Shown here piece by piece: positions 35,581 to 43,947 of a stretch of 64,000 nucleotides of DNA. Location: assembly GCA_005217565.1 (NCBI GenBank), contig SJCO01000008.1:1-64000 (forward strand), written 5' to 3'. Within the stretch, counting starts at the first letter, position 1. Each line of letters opens with the position of its first letter. Below the pieces are notes generated by a model. That model was not told where the DNA came from. It saw nothing but the letters and a program-made list of their open reading frames with translations, and did no database searches. A program made the position numbers and the translations under genes. This DNA is from Puteibacter caeruleilacunae. Its GTDB lineage: Bacteria > Bacteroidota > Bacteroidia > Bacteroidales > Prolixibacteraceae.

Positions 35581-35624
35581 GGCAGGCATTAAGCTATTGA
35601 AAGAGCTTAGCTTGCCTTTTTTTA
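35581..35624 (+). terminator. Intra-operon terminator or attenuator
   Basis: TAAGCT and AGCTTA form an inner stem (about 35590-35595/35604-35609), extended by GGCA/TGCC at the base with small internal loops, followed by a seven-T tract at 35617-35623. The aldolase ATG is only about a dozen bases beyond it. It is either a true end of the rhaT-rhaA transcript or a partial attenuator. Confidence 0.5.
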
Positions 35625-35634
35625 TACAATAACT

Positions 35635-36753
35635 ATGAATAAGAAACTAATCCAATTAACAGAACTAACACGATTTTATGGTGGAAATACCGATTTTGTA
35701 ATCGCTGGAGGTGGGAACACTTCTTACAAGGACAATGAGCATTTATGGGTAAAAGCAAGTGGTGTGTCGATGGCTAGCATCGATGAGACTGGTTTTGTAT
35801 GTATGTCAAGGAACGCCTTACAAAAGATTGGGAGTAAGGAATATGCCGAAGATCCAGAGACGCGTGAAAGACAAGTAAAGGAAGATTTGTATGGAGCTAT
35901 TGAGGATGTACAAGGTAAGCGTCCGTCAGTGGAGACTTCGCTTCATGAATTGATTGATTTTCCATTTGTGGTACATACACATCCAACAATGGTTAATTCA
36001 ATAATGTGTTCTAATCATGCGTTGAAATCGACAAGACAGTTGTTTGGTGATAAGGTGTTATTTATTGAATATACCGATCCCGGATATATTCTTTTCCGAA
36101 AAGTAAGAGATTGTATAGAAGAGTATAGAGGGAAATATAAGGAGTGCCCTAAGACTATATTTCTTGAAAATCATGGCGTATTTGTTGGGGGAAATTCGCC
36201 TGAAGATATACACGAAACTTATAACTCTATTGTCGCAAAAATAACAACAACAATTAAGTCTGCTTTGCCTGTAGGTGAGTCATGTAGTATGATGCAAGCA
36301 GCGCAATTAAAAGACGTTTGCAATGAGTTGAAATCTCTAGATACGAATGCTCAGTGGGCAAGTAATGCATTGATACAATATTATGCTGTTGACAGGTCGC
36401 GATTTGAGTTGATTGCAAAGCCATTTACTCCTGACGATATTGTCTATTGTAAGTCGAAATACTTATTTGTAGAAAGGCCATTTGACAACATTGTTTCACA
36501 GGTTGAAAATTTTAGACACAACAATGGATATCGGCCTAATATTATTGTGCTTCAAGGGACGGGAATCGTCGCACTGAATGATAATGTTCCTCTTGCGGAA
36601 ATTGCATTGGAAGTATTCCAGAATATGATGAAGGTTAGTTGGTTGTCAAACAATCATGGCGGACCTAAATTTATGACTACAGAACAGATTGAGTTTATTG
36701 AGAATTGGGAGGTTGAAAGCTATCGACGCAAAATGTCGAAAGAAAAACATTAA
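35635..36753 (+). CDS. Class II aldolase, stand-alone RhaE-type rhamnulose-1-phosphate aldolase
   Basis: The 372-residue protein begins with a class II aldolase/adducin domain: AGGGNTSYKDNEHLWVKASG, the zinc histidines in VHTHPTMVNSIMCS, and a further histidine in LENHGVFVGG. It is longer than RhaD (about 270 residues) and resembles the aldolase half of the bifunctional aldolase/dehydrogenase RhaEW, without the dehydrogenase half. The expected reaction is cleavage of L-rhamnulose-1-phosphate to DHAP and L-lactaldehyde. The lactaldehyde would then be taken by the co-regulated FucO at 14527. Context between isomerase and kinase supports the role; a fuculose-phosphate substrate is also conceivable. 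Confidence 0.8.
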   Translation: MNKKLIQLTELTRFYGGNTDFVIAGGGNTSYKDNEHLWVKASGVSMASIDETGFVCMSRNALQKIGSKEYAEDPETRERQVKEDLYGAIEDVQGKRPSVETSLHELIDFPFVVHTHPTMVNSIMCSNHALKSTRQLFGDKVLFIEYTDPGYILFRKVRDCIEEYRGKYKECPKTIFLENHGVFVGGNSPEDIHETYNSIVAKITTTIKSALPVGESCSMMQAAQLKDVCNELKSLDTNAQWASNALIQYYAVDRSRFELIAKPFTPDDIVYCKSKYLFVERPFDNIVSQVENFRHNNGYRPNIIVLQGTGIVALNDNVPLAEIALEVFQNMMKVSWLSNNHGGPKFMTTEQIEFIENWEVESYRRKMSKEKH

Positions 36754-36829
36754 ACGCATTGTCAGCATCAGAATGATTTCAAGATGTTTAAGTGTAATTA
36801 ATTAATCTAGTAATAGAAAAGCATAACGA

Positions 36830-38203
36830 ATGAAAGTAATAGCAATATTCGATATAGGGAAAACAAATAAGAAAATGCTGCTGTTTAACGAACAGCTGAA
36901 AGTTGTTTTTCAACGTGAAGAAAAATTTAAGACTACCGTTGATGAGGATGGGGTGGAGTGTGATGATATCGTGTTAATTGAAAAGTGGATCTTATCATCA
37001 TTAGAAAGAGTGGTTAAAGAAAATACGTATGAGTTGGTTGGTGTAAACTTTTCGACATATGGAGCTACGTTGACATTCTTAGATAAAGACGGAAAGCGAA
37101 TGACTCCAATTTATAACTACCTAAAGGAGATTCCAGAGGATATTAGTAACGATTTGTTTGATCAATATGGTGGAAAAGCTGAGTTTTGTCGCTGTACTGC
37201 GAGTCCTGCTTTAGGCTTGATGCTTAACTCTGGAATTCAAATTAAATGGTTAAAAGAGACTAAGCCGGAAATCTTTAATGACGTAAAACACATTCTTCAT
37301 TTTCCACAGTATTTATCTTACAAGTTAACCAATAAGATTATGGCAGAATACACCTCTATTGGTTGTCATACTTTTATGTGGGATTTTGATCAGCAATGTT
37401 ACCACCAGTGGCTGGAAGACAATAATATTAGATTACCTCTACCTCAGGATAATAGTTCAACTGTTTCAATTGACTTGCTAGAGGAGAAGGTGAGCGTAGG
37501 TACAGGGATACATGATAGTTCCTCTTCTTTAGTTCCTTATCTTAAGGGAAGTAAAGAGAAGTTTATGCTAATCTCTACAGGAACCTGGTGTATTAATATG
37601 AATCCTTTTAACCATAATCCTTTAACTGCTACTCAGTTGGAAAATGATTGTTTGTCTTTTCTAAGTATAAAACAAAAGCCTGTTTTGTCATCTCGTTTGT
37701 TTATGGGGCATATGCATGATGTAAATGTGAAGCGGTTAACTGAATGGTTCGAGGTAGAAGCTGATCGTTTCAAAAAAGTAAGTCTGGATGCTTCCTTATT
37801 AAATCAATACCTGAATAATTCAGAGATGCTGTTCTTTTCTGATGGAATACCAGCAGATTATATTGATGACAAGACTGATTTAAAGCAATTCGCCACATTT
37901 GAAGAAGCTTATCACAGATTGATGTTTGATCTTTCGCTGTTGAATAAGCATTCGATGGACTTGATTATTGATTCTGAAGAGGAGATTTCAAGTTTGTATA
38001 TTTCTGGAGGATTTGCGCGTAATGAAATATTTGTGCGTTTATTGGCTAGTTTTTATCCAGATTATAGCGTTTATACATCAGAGGTAGATAATGCTAGTGC
38101 GTTAGGTGCAGCTTTAGTAATAGGAGATACAATATCTGATAAGTTGAATGCTAATATTGATCTTGGTTTGGTAGAGTGGCAACCAATGGAAGTAAATGTA
38201 TAG
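36830..38203 (+). CDS. FGGY-family carbohydrate kinase, probable rhamnulokinase
   Basis: The 457-residue protein has the FGGY fold: an N-terminal actin-like nucleotide motif FDIGKTNKKMLLFN, a middle LISTGTWCINMNPF phosphate-binding segment and a C-terminal YISGGFARNEIFVRLLA plus SALGAALV. It should phosphorylate rhamnulose at C1 with ATP, the step between isomerase and aldolase. Specificity for fuculose cannot be excluded from sequence alone, and the locus may process both sugars. It is the last gene of the operon and is followed by a strong terminator shared with the convergent nagB. Confidence 0.82.
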   Translation: MKVIAIFDIGKTNKKMLLFNEQLKVVFQREEKFKTTVDEDGVECDDIVLIEKWILSSLERVVKENTYELVGVNFSTYGATLTFLDKDGKRMTPIYNYLKEIPEDISNDLFDQYGGKAEFCRCTASPALGLMLNSGIQIKWLKETKPEIFNDVKHILHFPQYLSYKLTNKIMAEYTSIGCHTFMWDFDQQCYHQWLEDNNIRLPLPQDNSSTVSIDLLEEKVSVGTGIHDSSSSLVPYLKGSKEKFMLISTGTWCINMNPFNHNPLTATQLENDCLSFLSIKQKPVLSSRLFMGHMHDVNVKRLTEWFEVEADRFKKVSLDASLLNQYLNNSEMLFFSDGIPADYIDDKTDLKQFATFEEAYHRLMFDLSLLNKHSMDLIIDSEEEISSLYISGGFARNEIFVRLLASFYPDYSVYTSEVDNASALGAALVIGDTISDKLNANIDLGLVEWQPMEVNV

Positions 38204-38211
38204 TATAAAAA

Positions 38212-38250
38212 AAAGCTCGCTTCGAATGAAGAAGCGAGCTTTATATCTTT
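38212..38250. terminator. Bidirectional terminator between kinase and nagB
   Basis: AAAGCTCGCTTC (38212-38223) and GAAGCGAGCTTT (38231-38242) form a perfect 12-bp stem with a seven-base loop. A-rich sequence before it and T-rich sequence after it make it functional in both directions. Confidence 0.9.
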
Positions 38251-38251
38251 T

Positions 38252-39055
38252 TTAGAATTCTGTTCCCAGATTTTCTTTTTCGATGTCTTTGAAATAATTG
38301 TAAGTACCAACTTTAAGCTCAACAGTAGCTTCATCGTCAGCAACAATAATTCCTTTAGGATGCATCTGCAATGCACTGATTGTCCACATGTGGTTAACAC
38401 CTTCTTCAATTGCGTGACGTAATGCTCTTGCTTTGTTGTGACCATTAACAATGATCAATACCTCTTTTGAATCAAGTACAGTTCCAACACCAACAGTTAA
38501 TGCAGTCTTAGGTACTTCATTTACATCGTTGTTGAAGAAACGACTGTTCGCTACGATAGTATCGTAAGTTAAAGTCTTGATACGAGTTCTGGAAGTCAAT
38601 GATGATGCAGGCTCATTAAATGCAATGTGTCCATCAGGGCCAATACCACCTAAGAACAACTGAATTCCACCTAATGCCTTCATTTTAGCCTCATATGCAG
38701 CACATTCAGCATCTAAGTCTTCAGCATTACCATTCAAAATGTTTACGTTTTCCTTCTTAATATCGATGTGATTAAAGAAGTTCTCCCACATGAATGTATA
38801 ATAGCTTTGCTCATGGTCTTGAGGAATACCTACGTACTCGTCCATGTTGAAAGTAATAACATTCTCGAATGAAACTTTTCCTGCTTTGTTTAGCTCAATA
38901 AGCGCTTTGTATGTTCCAATAGGAGTAGATCCTGTAGGTAATCCCAATACAAATGGTTTTTCTGCAGAAGGAGCAAATTCAATAATTTTCTTAGCGATAT
39001 AGTTCGCTGTCCACTTCGATACGTGATCGTAATTTTCCTGAATTATTAATCTCAT
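38252..39055 (-). CDS. nagB: Glucosamine-6-phosphate deaminase
   Basis: The 267-residue protein matches the 266-residue E. coli NagB with [14 protein letters not shown] for phosphate binding, [11 protein letters not shown] with the catalytic aspartate, and [14 protein letters not shown] with the Asp/His/Glu proton relay. It converts glucosamine-6-phosphate to fructose-6-phosphate and ammonia. This would feed GlcNAc released by the GH89 enzyme into glycolysis once phosphorylated and deacetylated; nagA and a kinase are not in the window. On the minus strand TAACTTTG (39127-39120) fits the -7 consensus. Confidence 0.95.
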   Translation of the reverse strand: MRLIIQENYDHVSKWTANYIAKKIIEFAPSAEKPFVLGLPTGSTPIGTYKALIELNKAGKVSFENVITFNMDEYVGIPQDHEQSYYTFMWENFFNHIDIKKENVNILNGNAEDLDAECAAYEAKMKALGGIQLFLGGIGPDGHIAFNEPASSLTSRTRIKTLTYDTIVANSRFFNNDVNEVPKTALTVGVGTVLDSKEVLIIVNGHNKARALRHAIEEGVNHMWTISALQMHPKGIIVADDEATVELKVGTYNYFKDIEKENLGTEF

Positions 39056-39186
39056 TGTGAGTGTATTAGTTAAATGTTATTCCAATAGGCTATAGGAAAG
39101 CCATTATTAAATTGAAAAGCAAAGTTAAAAGATCTTTTCTCAATTAAAATTTCTCAAAGAAAAATTCTAATAGTTTTACAATTTTG

Positions 39187-39906
39187 TTAAGCTATTTCTA
39201 ACTTATACAAATAATCGTAATGCTCTCCATCCATTATTTTTGTAGCAGTAAGACCTGCTTCTTTGGCACATTCTACCAGGTGATCTTCGTCGACAAATAA
39301 CCAGTTGAATGGATCTCCTTTAACGTAGCTGTATTTCATCTGATAGGTGATCTCACCGTAGTATTTCGAATTCATTAGATCCAGATCAACTGAACCATCT
39401 TCATTCATGTACAAATAAATTAGGTTTGATGAATCCATTAGAATCTGTCCATCTGGTTCTATATATTGCTTCAAGTGTTTAAAAAAGTTGGGTAACTCTT
39501 TTAGTGTCCCAGCCACACCAATACCATTCATAAGTAACAGTAATGTATCGAATTTCTCAGGTGCAAGACGGTTAATATCGATACATTGTACTTGCTTAAG
39601 TTTGCGTTGCTTCATAACATCGACACAACCAGGAGAGATATCAATAGCTTTAACATCATACCCGTTATCCTCAAGATAACTTGCATGACAACCTGCACCT
39701 GCTCCTACATCAAGAACTTTACCTTTACAAAGTTCCAAGGCTTTCTGTTCTATTTTAGGCATTGATTCAAATGCACGGAAGAAGTATGCAGGATTGAGTA
39801 ATTCATCTTCTGCTACATCAGATGAAACCAACACATCTTTAGCAGTTCTATTCTTGTAGAATTGGGTCAGGGCAAGACCCAACGGATCTTTTTTCTTATT
39901 CAGCAT
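39187..39906 (-). CDS. SAM-dependent class I methyltransferase
   Basis: The 239-residue protein has the Rossmann SAM-binding motif GKVLDVGAGAGCHASYLEDN (about 62-81), motif II with the acidic VKAIDISPGCVDVM and a motif near FDTLLLLMNGIGVAGTL. No substrate-recognition domain is recognised, so the acceptor is unknown; small-molecule methyltransferases of this type are common in Bacteroidota. It is followed by a 92-residue hypothetical gene on the same strand with a 19-base gap upstream, possibly one transcript. Confidence 0.8.
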   Translation of the reverse strand: MLNKKKDPLGLALTQFYKNRTAKDVLVSSDVAEDELLNPAYFFRAFESMPKIEQKALELCKGKVLDVGAGAGCHASYLEDNGYDVKAIDISPGCVDVMKQRKLKQVQCIDINRLAPEKFDTLLLLMNGIGVAGTLKELPNFFKHLKQYIEPDGQILMDSSNLIYLYMNEDGSVDLDLMNSKYYGEITYQMKYSYVKGDPFNWLFVDEDHLVECAKEAGLTATKIMDGEHYDYLYKLEIA

Positions 39907-39925
39907 TTTTGCTGCAAAGATAATA

Positions 39926-40204
39926 TTATTCCGTTAACGTAGTTTGTTCGGTATATATTCTAATGCCCTGCTCTTCTTGTTTTGAATAAATATAGAATCC
40001 TTTATATGCTCCTTCTTTAATAATGAAAAATCGAGGATCAGGAAATTTTTTAGAGAATTCAATAACGTCGCTTTGCTGTATTTTTTCTTTTTGCAACCAC
40101 TCACTAGTGTCTAGTTCACCCATTCTTAAACGAGATCCATGGGCTTCTGCTCGCTTGAATTGTTCGAGCATTTCATGATATGATATTGAGGCAATCTTTG
40201 ACAT
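39926..40204 (-). CDS. Conserved small hypothetical protein
   Basis: The 92-residue soluble protein (MSKIASISYHEMLEQFKRAE...) has no signal peptide, membrane helix or motif I recognise. It is rich in charged residues and ends with a predicted beta-rich segment (FFIIKEGAYKGFYIYSKQEE). It lies 19 bases upstream of the methyltransferase start on the same strand, so the two may be co-transcribed and co-translated. I assign no function. Confidence 0.55.
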   Translation of the reverse strand: MSKIASISYHEMLEQFKRAEAHGSRLRMGELDTSEWLQKEKIQQSDVIEFSKKFPDPRFFIIKEGAYKGFYIYSKQEEQGIRIYTEQTTLTE

Positions 40205-40290
40205 ATTCTTAGGCTCTGTTTGTGTCGTTCTAAGATAGGTATTTATTTATAAATCTCTAATACCTTGAAAAGAAAAATGTAAAAAAAAAT

Positions 40291-40330
40291 GGAGCAAAAA
40301 GAAAGGCCACTCCAATTGGAATGACCTTTC
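40291..40330 (-). terminator. Terminator of the FadL-like gene
   Basis: A 15-bp stem spans 40301-40330 with no loop beyond the AATT centre; on the minus strand the only non-Watson-Crick pairs are two G-U. It is followed on that strand by TTTTTGCTCC and a longer T-run. Confidence 0.7.
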
Positions 40331-40349
40331 AGTTATGGTCCTATATTTG

Positions 40350-41846
40350 CTAGAATCTAAAACCTAATGTAAGTAATACACTGCCACTGGTAGTGTCATA
40401 CTTCACGATATCAGATCCATTGTAAATTGTTGCATATTCTTCTTTGTCAGCATATTTATATGCCAAATCCATATAAAAGCTTTTTGATCCGAAACCAAGT
40501 CCTGCAGAGTAAGTGCTGTATGAGTAATCCTTGTTTGGTTGAGATGCTCCAAATGCATTGCTCTTATAAGGATTCCCAAAATATTCATATCCTGCTCTAA
40601 GACTGAAATTAGGATTTAATCGCAATTCTCCACCAACTCTAAGGTTACCAGTGGAGGTGTATGCTGCTTCTATATCTGAGTTCTCTGCTGCGAAATCATA
40701 TCCATCACCGCCATCGCGGAATTTAGCAGTTGAGTAATCTACGTATTCATAATCAATACTGATGATTCCTCGCTTATTAATAATGTAAGCACCACTGAAT
40801 ACCGCTTTAAAAGGAGTTCTGATATCATAGTCGTAATCTCCTGTTGGGCGAATGTTGTCTTCTGGTGTATATTCCCAAACAGATCCGTCTTCTTCTTCAA
40901 CAACAGAAATCATATAATGACTGTAGCGATCATTTAGTTCAAAGAATGTAGGAGTATGAACTGCCACACCTAAACGTAAATCATTAGTTGGTTTTATTAT
41001 AGCTCCAACTTTAACATTATAACCAGTTCCTGAGGTTCTTAGATAGCCATCATATTTAGTGTCTATGAAGAATGGAATATCCTCGTTTGCATCATACTCG
41101 TGATGAAGAAATGTTTCTTTGTAATAAAGGTCCTGAATACCTAATGTCATTCCTAAATAAACAGTATGGTTGAAGTTTGCACCTACACTGAATACATATT
41201 CATTAATGCCTCCTTTTCTACTGGTTGTACGTGTTAATGTTTGTCCATAACCTGCATCCCTGATATCATTGAAAAATTCATCATTGTCTTCGTCAAAAAG
41301 CACGACTCCTGTTTGCCAGGCTAATCCTTCGTAATGAGGATTAAAATTGTTGCTGTTACCAATTGTATTGGCCATATCAGTAAAGTAATCTAATATACTA
41401 TTGCCATCAACATTACTTTTTGATACCAATAGATTTTGATTGAAATTATTTAACCGATTAAAACCAACACCAAGATTTATACTTACCAATCCGGTTTCAT
41501 TCGACATGCTTGCAGGGATATTTGCAACATAACCAAGGTTATTGAAATTCAAACGATATTTATCGTCATTATTATTTACCCCCTGATATAGTGCATCAAC
41601 TTTTGTATTTGATACTGCTGCTGAGATCGTAAATTCATTACCTCTGTAAACTGCTACACCGGCAGGATTAATTGATAGAGAAGTAAAGTCTCCACCTAGT
41701 GCACCGAATGCATTTCCCATTGCAGCTGATCTTGCTGTACCTTGAATTTCCTGATTAGAGTACCGAAGTACATCGGCAATATTTTGCGCATGAACTAGAA
41801 ATGGTAGTCCAATCATCAATGCTGTAATGTATATGAGTCGTTTCAT
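40350..41846 (-). CDS. FadL/OmpP1-family outer membrane protein
   Basis: The 498-residue protein has a signal peptide (cleavage near HAQ at residue 20) and the OmpP1/FadL opening SNQEIQGTARSAAMGNAFGALGGDFTSLSINPAG, which forms the N-terminal hatch. The rest is beta-barrel sequence with alternating hydrophobic strands and ends in LGFRF with the terminal aromatic residue typical of outer membrane barrels. FadL relatives import hydrophobic molecules such as fatty acids or aromatics. No transport or catabolic gene adjoins it, so the ligand is open. Confidence 0.85.
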   Translation of the reverse strand: MKRLIYITALMIGLPFLVHAQNIADVLRYSNQEIQGTARSAAMGNAFGALGGDFTSLSINPAGVAVYRGNEFTISAAVSNTKVDALYQGVNNNDDKYRLNFNNLGYVANIPASMSNETGLVSINLGVGFNRLNNFNQNLLVSKSNVDGNSILDYFTDMANTIGNSNNFNPHYEGLAWQTGVVLFDEDNDEFFNDIRDAGYGQTLTRTTSRKGGINEYVFSVGANFNHTVYLGMTLGIQDLYYKETFLHHEYDANEDIPFFIDTKYDGYLRTSGTGYNVKVGAIIKPTNDLRLGVAVHTPTFFELNDRYSHYMISVVEEEDGSVWEYTPEDNIRPTGDYDYDIRTPFKAVFSGAYIINKRGIISIDYEYVDYSTAKFRDGGDGYDFAAENSDIEAAYTSTGNLRVGGELRLNPNFSLRAGYEYFGNPYKSNAFGASQPNKDYSYSTYSAGLGFGSKSFYMDLAYKYADKEEYATIYNGSDIVKYDTTSGSVLLTLGFRF

Positions 41847-42000
41847 CTTTTAAAGATTTTAAATTATTAGATGTTAAGATTAATTGATCTGCAATAACTG
41901 GCCTGCTCATGAAAACTTAATTTCGGGAGGAAAATCCATGCTAGCCGTTTATTTTGGAGATTATTAATCAAAGAACTTTAAATGTGATTCAGTAAGGGTT

Positions 42001-42084
42001 TTGAAAACTTGATTCATTTCGAGCACCCGGCACGATCATAAAGCGATCTGTTTGTGCCGGTACTGCTCGTGATGAATGTTTTCA
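42001..42084. repeat. 84-base interrupted palindrome
   Basis: The blocks TTGAAAAC, ATTCAT, CGAGCA and CCGGCAC on the left are matched in order by their complements on the right (27 paired bases with small bulges), ending at 42084. The loop contains GATC twice, allowing a further small stem. It lies between the divergently spaced starts and stops of two minus-strand genes and has no T-tract, so a plain terminator does not explain its size. Confidence 0.6.
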
Positions 42085-42123
42085 ATATTTCGTTGTGTTA
42101 TGATTTAATTATTCGCTTAACTC

Positions 42124-43842
42124 TTATCTTCTTCTTCCAGAGCTTGTTCCACTTGAGCGTGAACTTCTGCTGCTACCACTTGAACTGCTTCCAGATGAAC
42201 GATAGCTGCTACCTGAGCTTCCAGATGAACGGTAACTGCTGCTGCTTGAGCTTCCACTTGAGCGATAGCTGCTACTGCTACTTCCAGAGCTGTACGATCT
42301 ACTAGGACTAGAACTAGAACTGCGGTAAGAAGATGATGAACTTCTTGAAGGAGAACTAGAACTCTTATTGTAGGTCGAAGTACTTGATCTTACTTTTTGT
42401 CTGTATGATGAAGTACTCTTTGGTTGAGTCGACTTGCTCTTGTATGTGCTACTTGAGCTTGGACGACTGTATCTTGAGCTACTTGAACTTGGCTTAGTAT
42501 ACTTCGAACTGCTTGAAGGTCTGGTGTAGCTTCTGCTATTATATGTTGCCTTCGAGTTAGTACGAGGCTTACTGTAACTAGGAGTATAGCTTCTTTTCTG
42601 TTGTGTGCCAGAATAGTTTGAAGTACGACTTCTAGTAGTACGTTGCTGTGTTCCAGAATATGAAGAACTGCTTCTTCGTGGCTGAGTTGTATAAGACGAA
42701 CTGCTGCTACGAGTAGTGGTTCCTTGCGATTTCATAGTTCCACTAGAGCGAGTCGAAGATGATCTTACAACATTTGGACTGTAACGACGAGCTGCAGGAG
42801 AAACATTCCCGGAAGATGTTCTTTGTGCAGATCTGCTACTGCGATATCTGGTTGCCTGCTGTGTTGTTGCACTTTTTGTTGTTCCAGTTGATTTAGTAGG
42901 ACCACTAATCATGCGTCCATTAGTTGCACCTGATACTACTCTGCTTGTGCGTGTGCTACCATCCGCCGCTTGATAAGTTCTTGTACCACTTGCAGGACTA
43001 GTTGATTTTAGTCTGCTGTTATAGCCTCGGTTAACAGGACTAGTACCTCTTACAACGTTTGTTGAACCACCTCTGCGCTGTCCATAAGTGTAATTTTTGC
43101 GTTGTACAGGAGTAACGTAGTGTCCACCACCACCACCATAGTAGTAGTGATCATGGTAATAGCCGTGATGACCTCCATAATATCCGCCATAGTACCCTCC
43201 ATAGCAATATGGATCGTAATAGTAGCTACCATAATAGTAAGGATATCCCCAGCCATAGCGTGAGTATCTCCATGGAGAATAGTGTCCCCATCCCCATCCA
43301 AAGCCTATACCAATTGACCATCCTGTGCCATAGTAAGGAGAATAATATCCATCCCAATACCAATCATCCCAGAAAGGATCATAAAACGGATCGTAGTAAT
43401 AACCTCTATGGAAACGATGAATTCGAGAGGAATAACTAATATAGTCATCATCATCATCGTAATAGTTGTTGATTACTGTTGTTACCTGATCGTCATTTTC
43501 AAGATATGTAGTATCGGTTTCCACCAGTTGAGCATCTTTAATATTATACTCCCGAACTTCATTTCTTTGTTGTGGTTCATCACTTTGCATGATGTAATTG
43601 TTAACAGTTACACCATCTTCAGTTTTTTCTGTTTCGGTTATAATAATGCCTTCCTTCTCAGTAGGAGTTTGAGTTTGCTGCTCATACAAACTCTCATTAG
43701 GCTGTATAACCACGGGTGGATTAGGGTTATCTCCAGGATTATAATAGATGTCATCCTGATAACCTGAAGATACGAATGTACCTGGAGTACAAGCACTGAG
43801 CAGAAGTGCCAACGCGACCAGTATTTTAAGTTTTTTTGTCAT
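42124..43842 (-). CDS. Low-complexity lipoprotein with Tyr/Gly-rich centre and Ser/Arg-rich tail
   Basis: The 572-residue protein has a lipoprotein signal with lipobox LSAC (C18). After a Pro/Asn/Gln-rich stretch comes a negatively charged DDDDDYI segment, then a Tyr/Trp/Gly/Asp-rich zone (about 140-235, e.g. YYDPFYDPFWDDWYWDGYYS) and a long Ser/Thr/Tyr/Arg-rich tail whose last 100 residues are imperfect SSYRSSGSS repeats ending in Arg-Arg-Arg. No catalytic domain is visible. The composition suggests an intrinsically disordered, adhesive or wall-spanning surface protein. The function is unknown. The gene is monocistronic, divergent from proS. Confidence 0.75.
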   Translation of the reverse strand: MTKKLKILVALALLLSACTPGTFVSSGYQDDIYYNPGDNPNPPVVIQPNESLYEQQTQTPTEKEGIIITETEKTEDGVTVNNYIMQSDEPQQRNEVREYNIKDAQLVETDTTYLENDDQVTTVINNYYDDDDDYISYSSRIHRFHRGYYYDPFYDPFWDDWYWDGYYSPYYGTGWSIGIGFGWGWGHYSPWRYSRYGWGYPYYYGSYYYDPYCYGGYYGGYYGGHHGYYHDHYYYGGGGGHYVTPVQRKNYTYGQRRGGSTNVVRGTSPVNRGYNSRLKSTSPASGTRTYQAADGSTRTSRVVSGATNGRMISGPTKSTGTTKSATTQQATRYRSSRSAQRTSSGNVSPAARRYSPNVVRSSSTRSSGTMKSQGTTTRSSSSSYTTQPRRSSSSYSGTQQRTTRSRTSNYSGTQQKRSYTPSYSKPRTNSKATYNSRSYTRPSSSSKYTKPSSSSSRYSRPSSSSTYKSKSTQPKSTSSYRQKVRSSTSTYNKSSSSPSRSSSSSYRSSSSSPSRSYSSGSSSSSYRSSGSSSSSSYRSSGSSGSSYRSSGSSSSGSSRSSRSSGTSSGRRR

Positions 43843-43947
43843 AGTTGATGTCCTCCCATATTTAGGTTAAAGTTTCAATATATTTTTGTTTCTTTGTACA
43901 GATTTTTCTTGATAATAAAAAAGCAAATATCATACCAAAGAAGAAAT

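Noticed and set aside
43894-43947. Upstream ATG start for proS
   Set aside because: Adds 18 residues not found in prolyl-tRNA synthetases and lies almost on the candidate -7 box.
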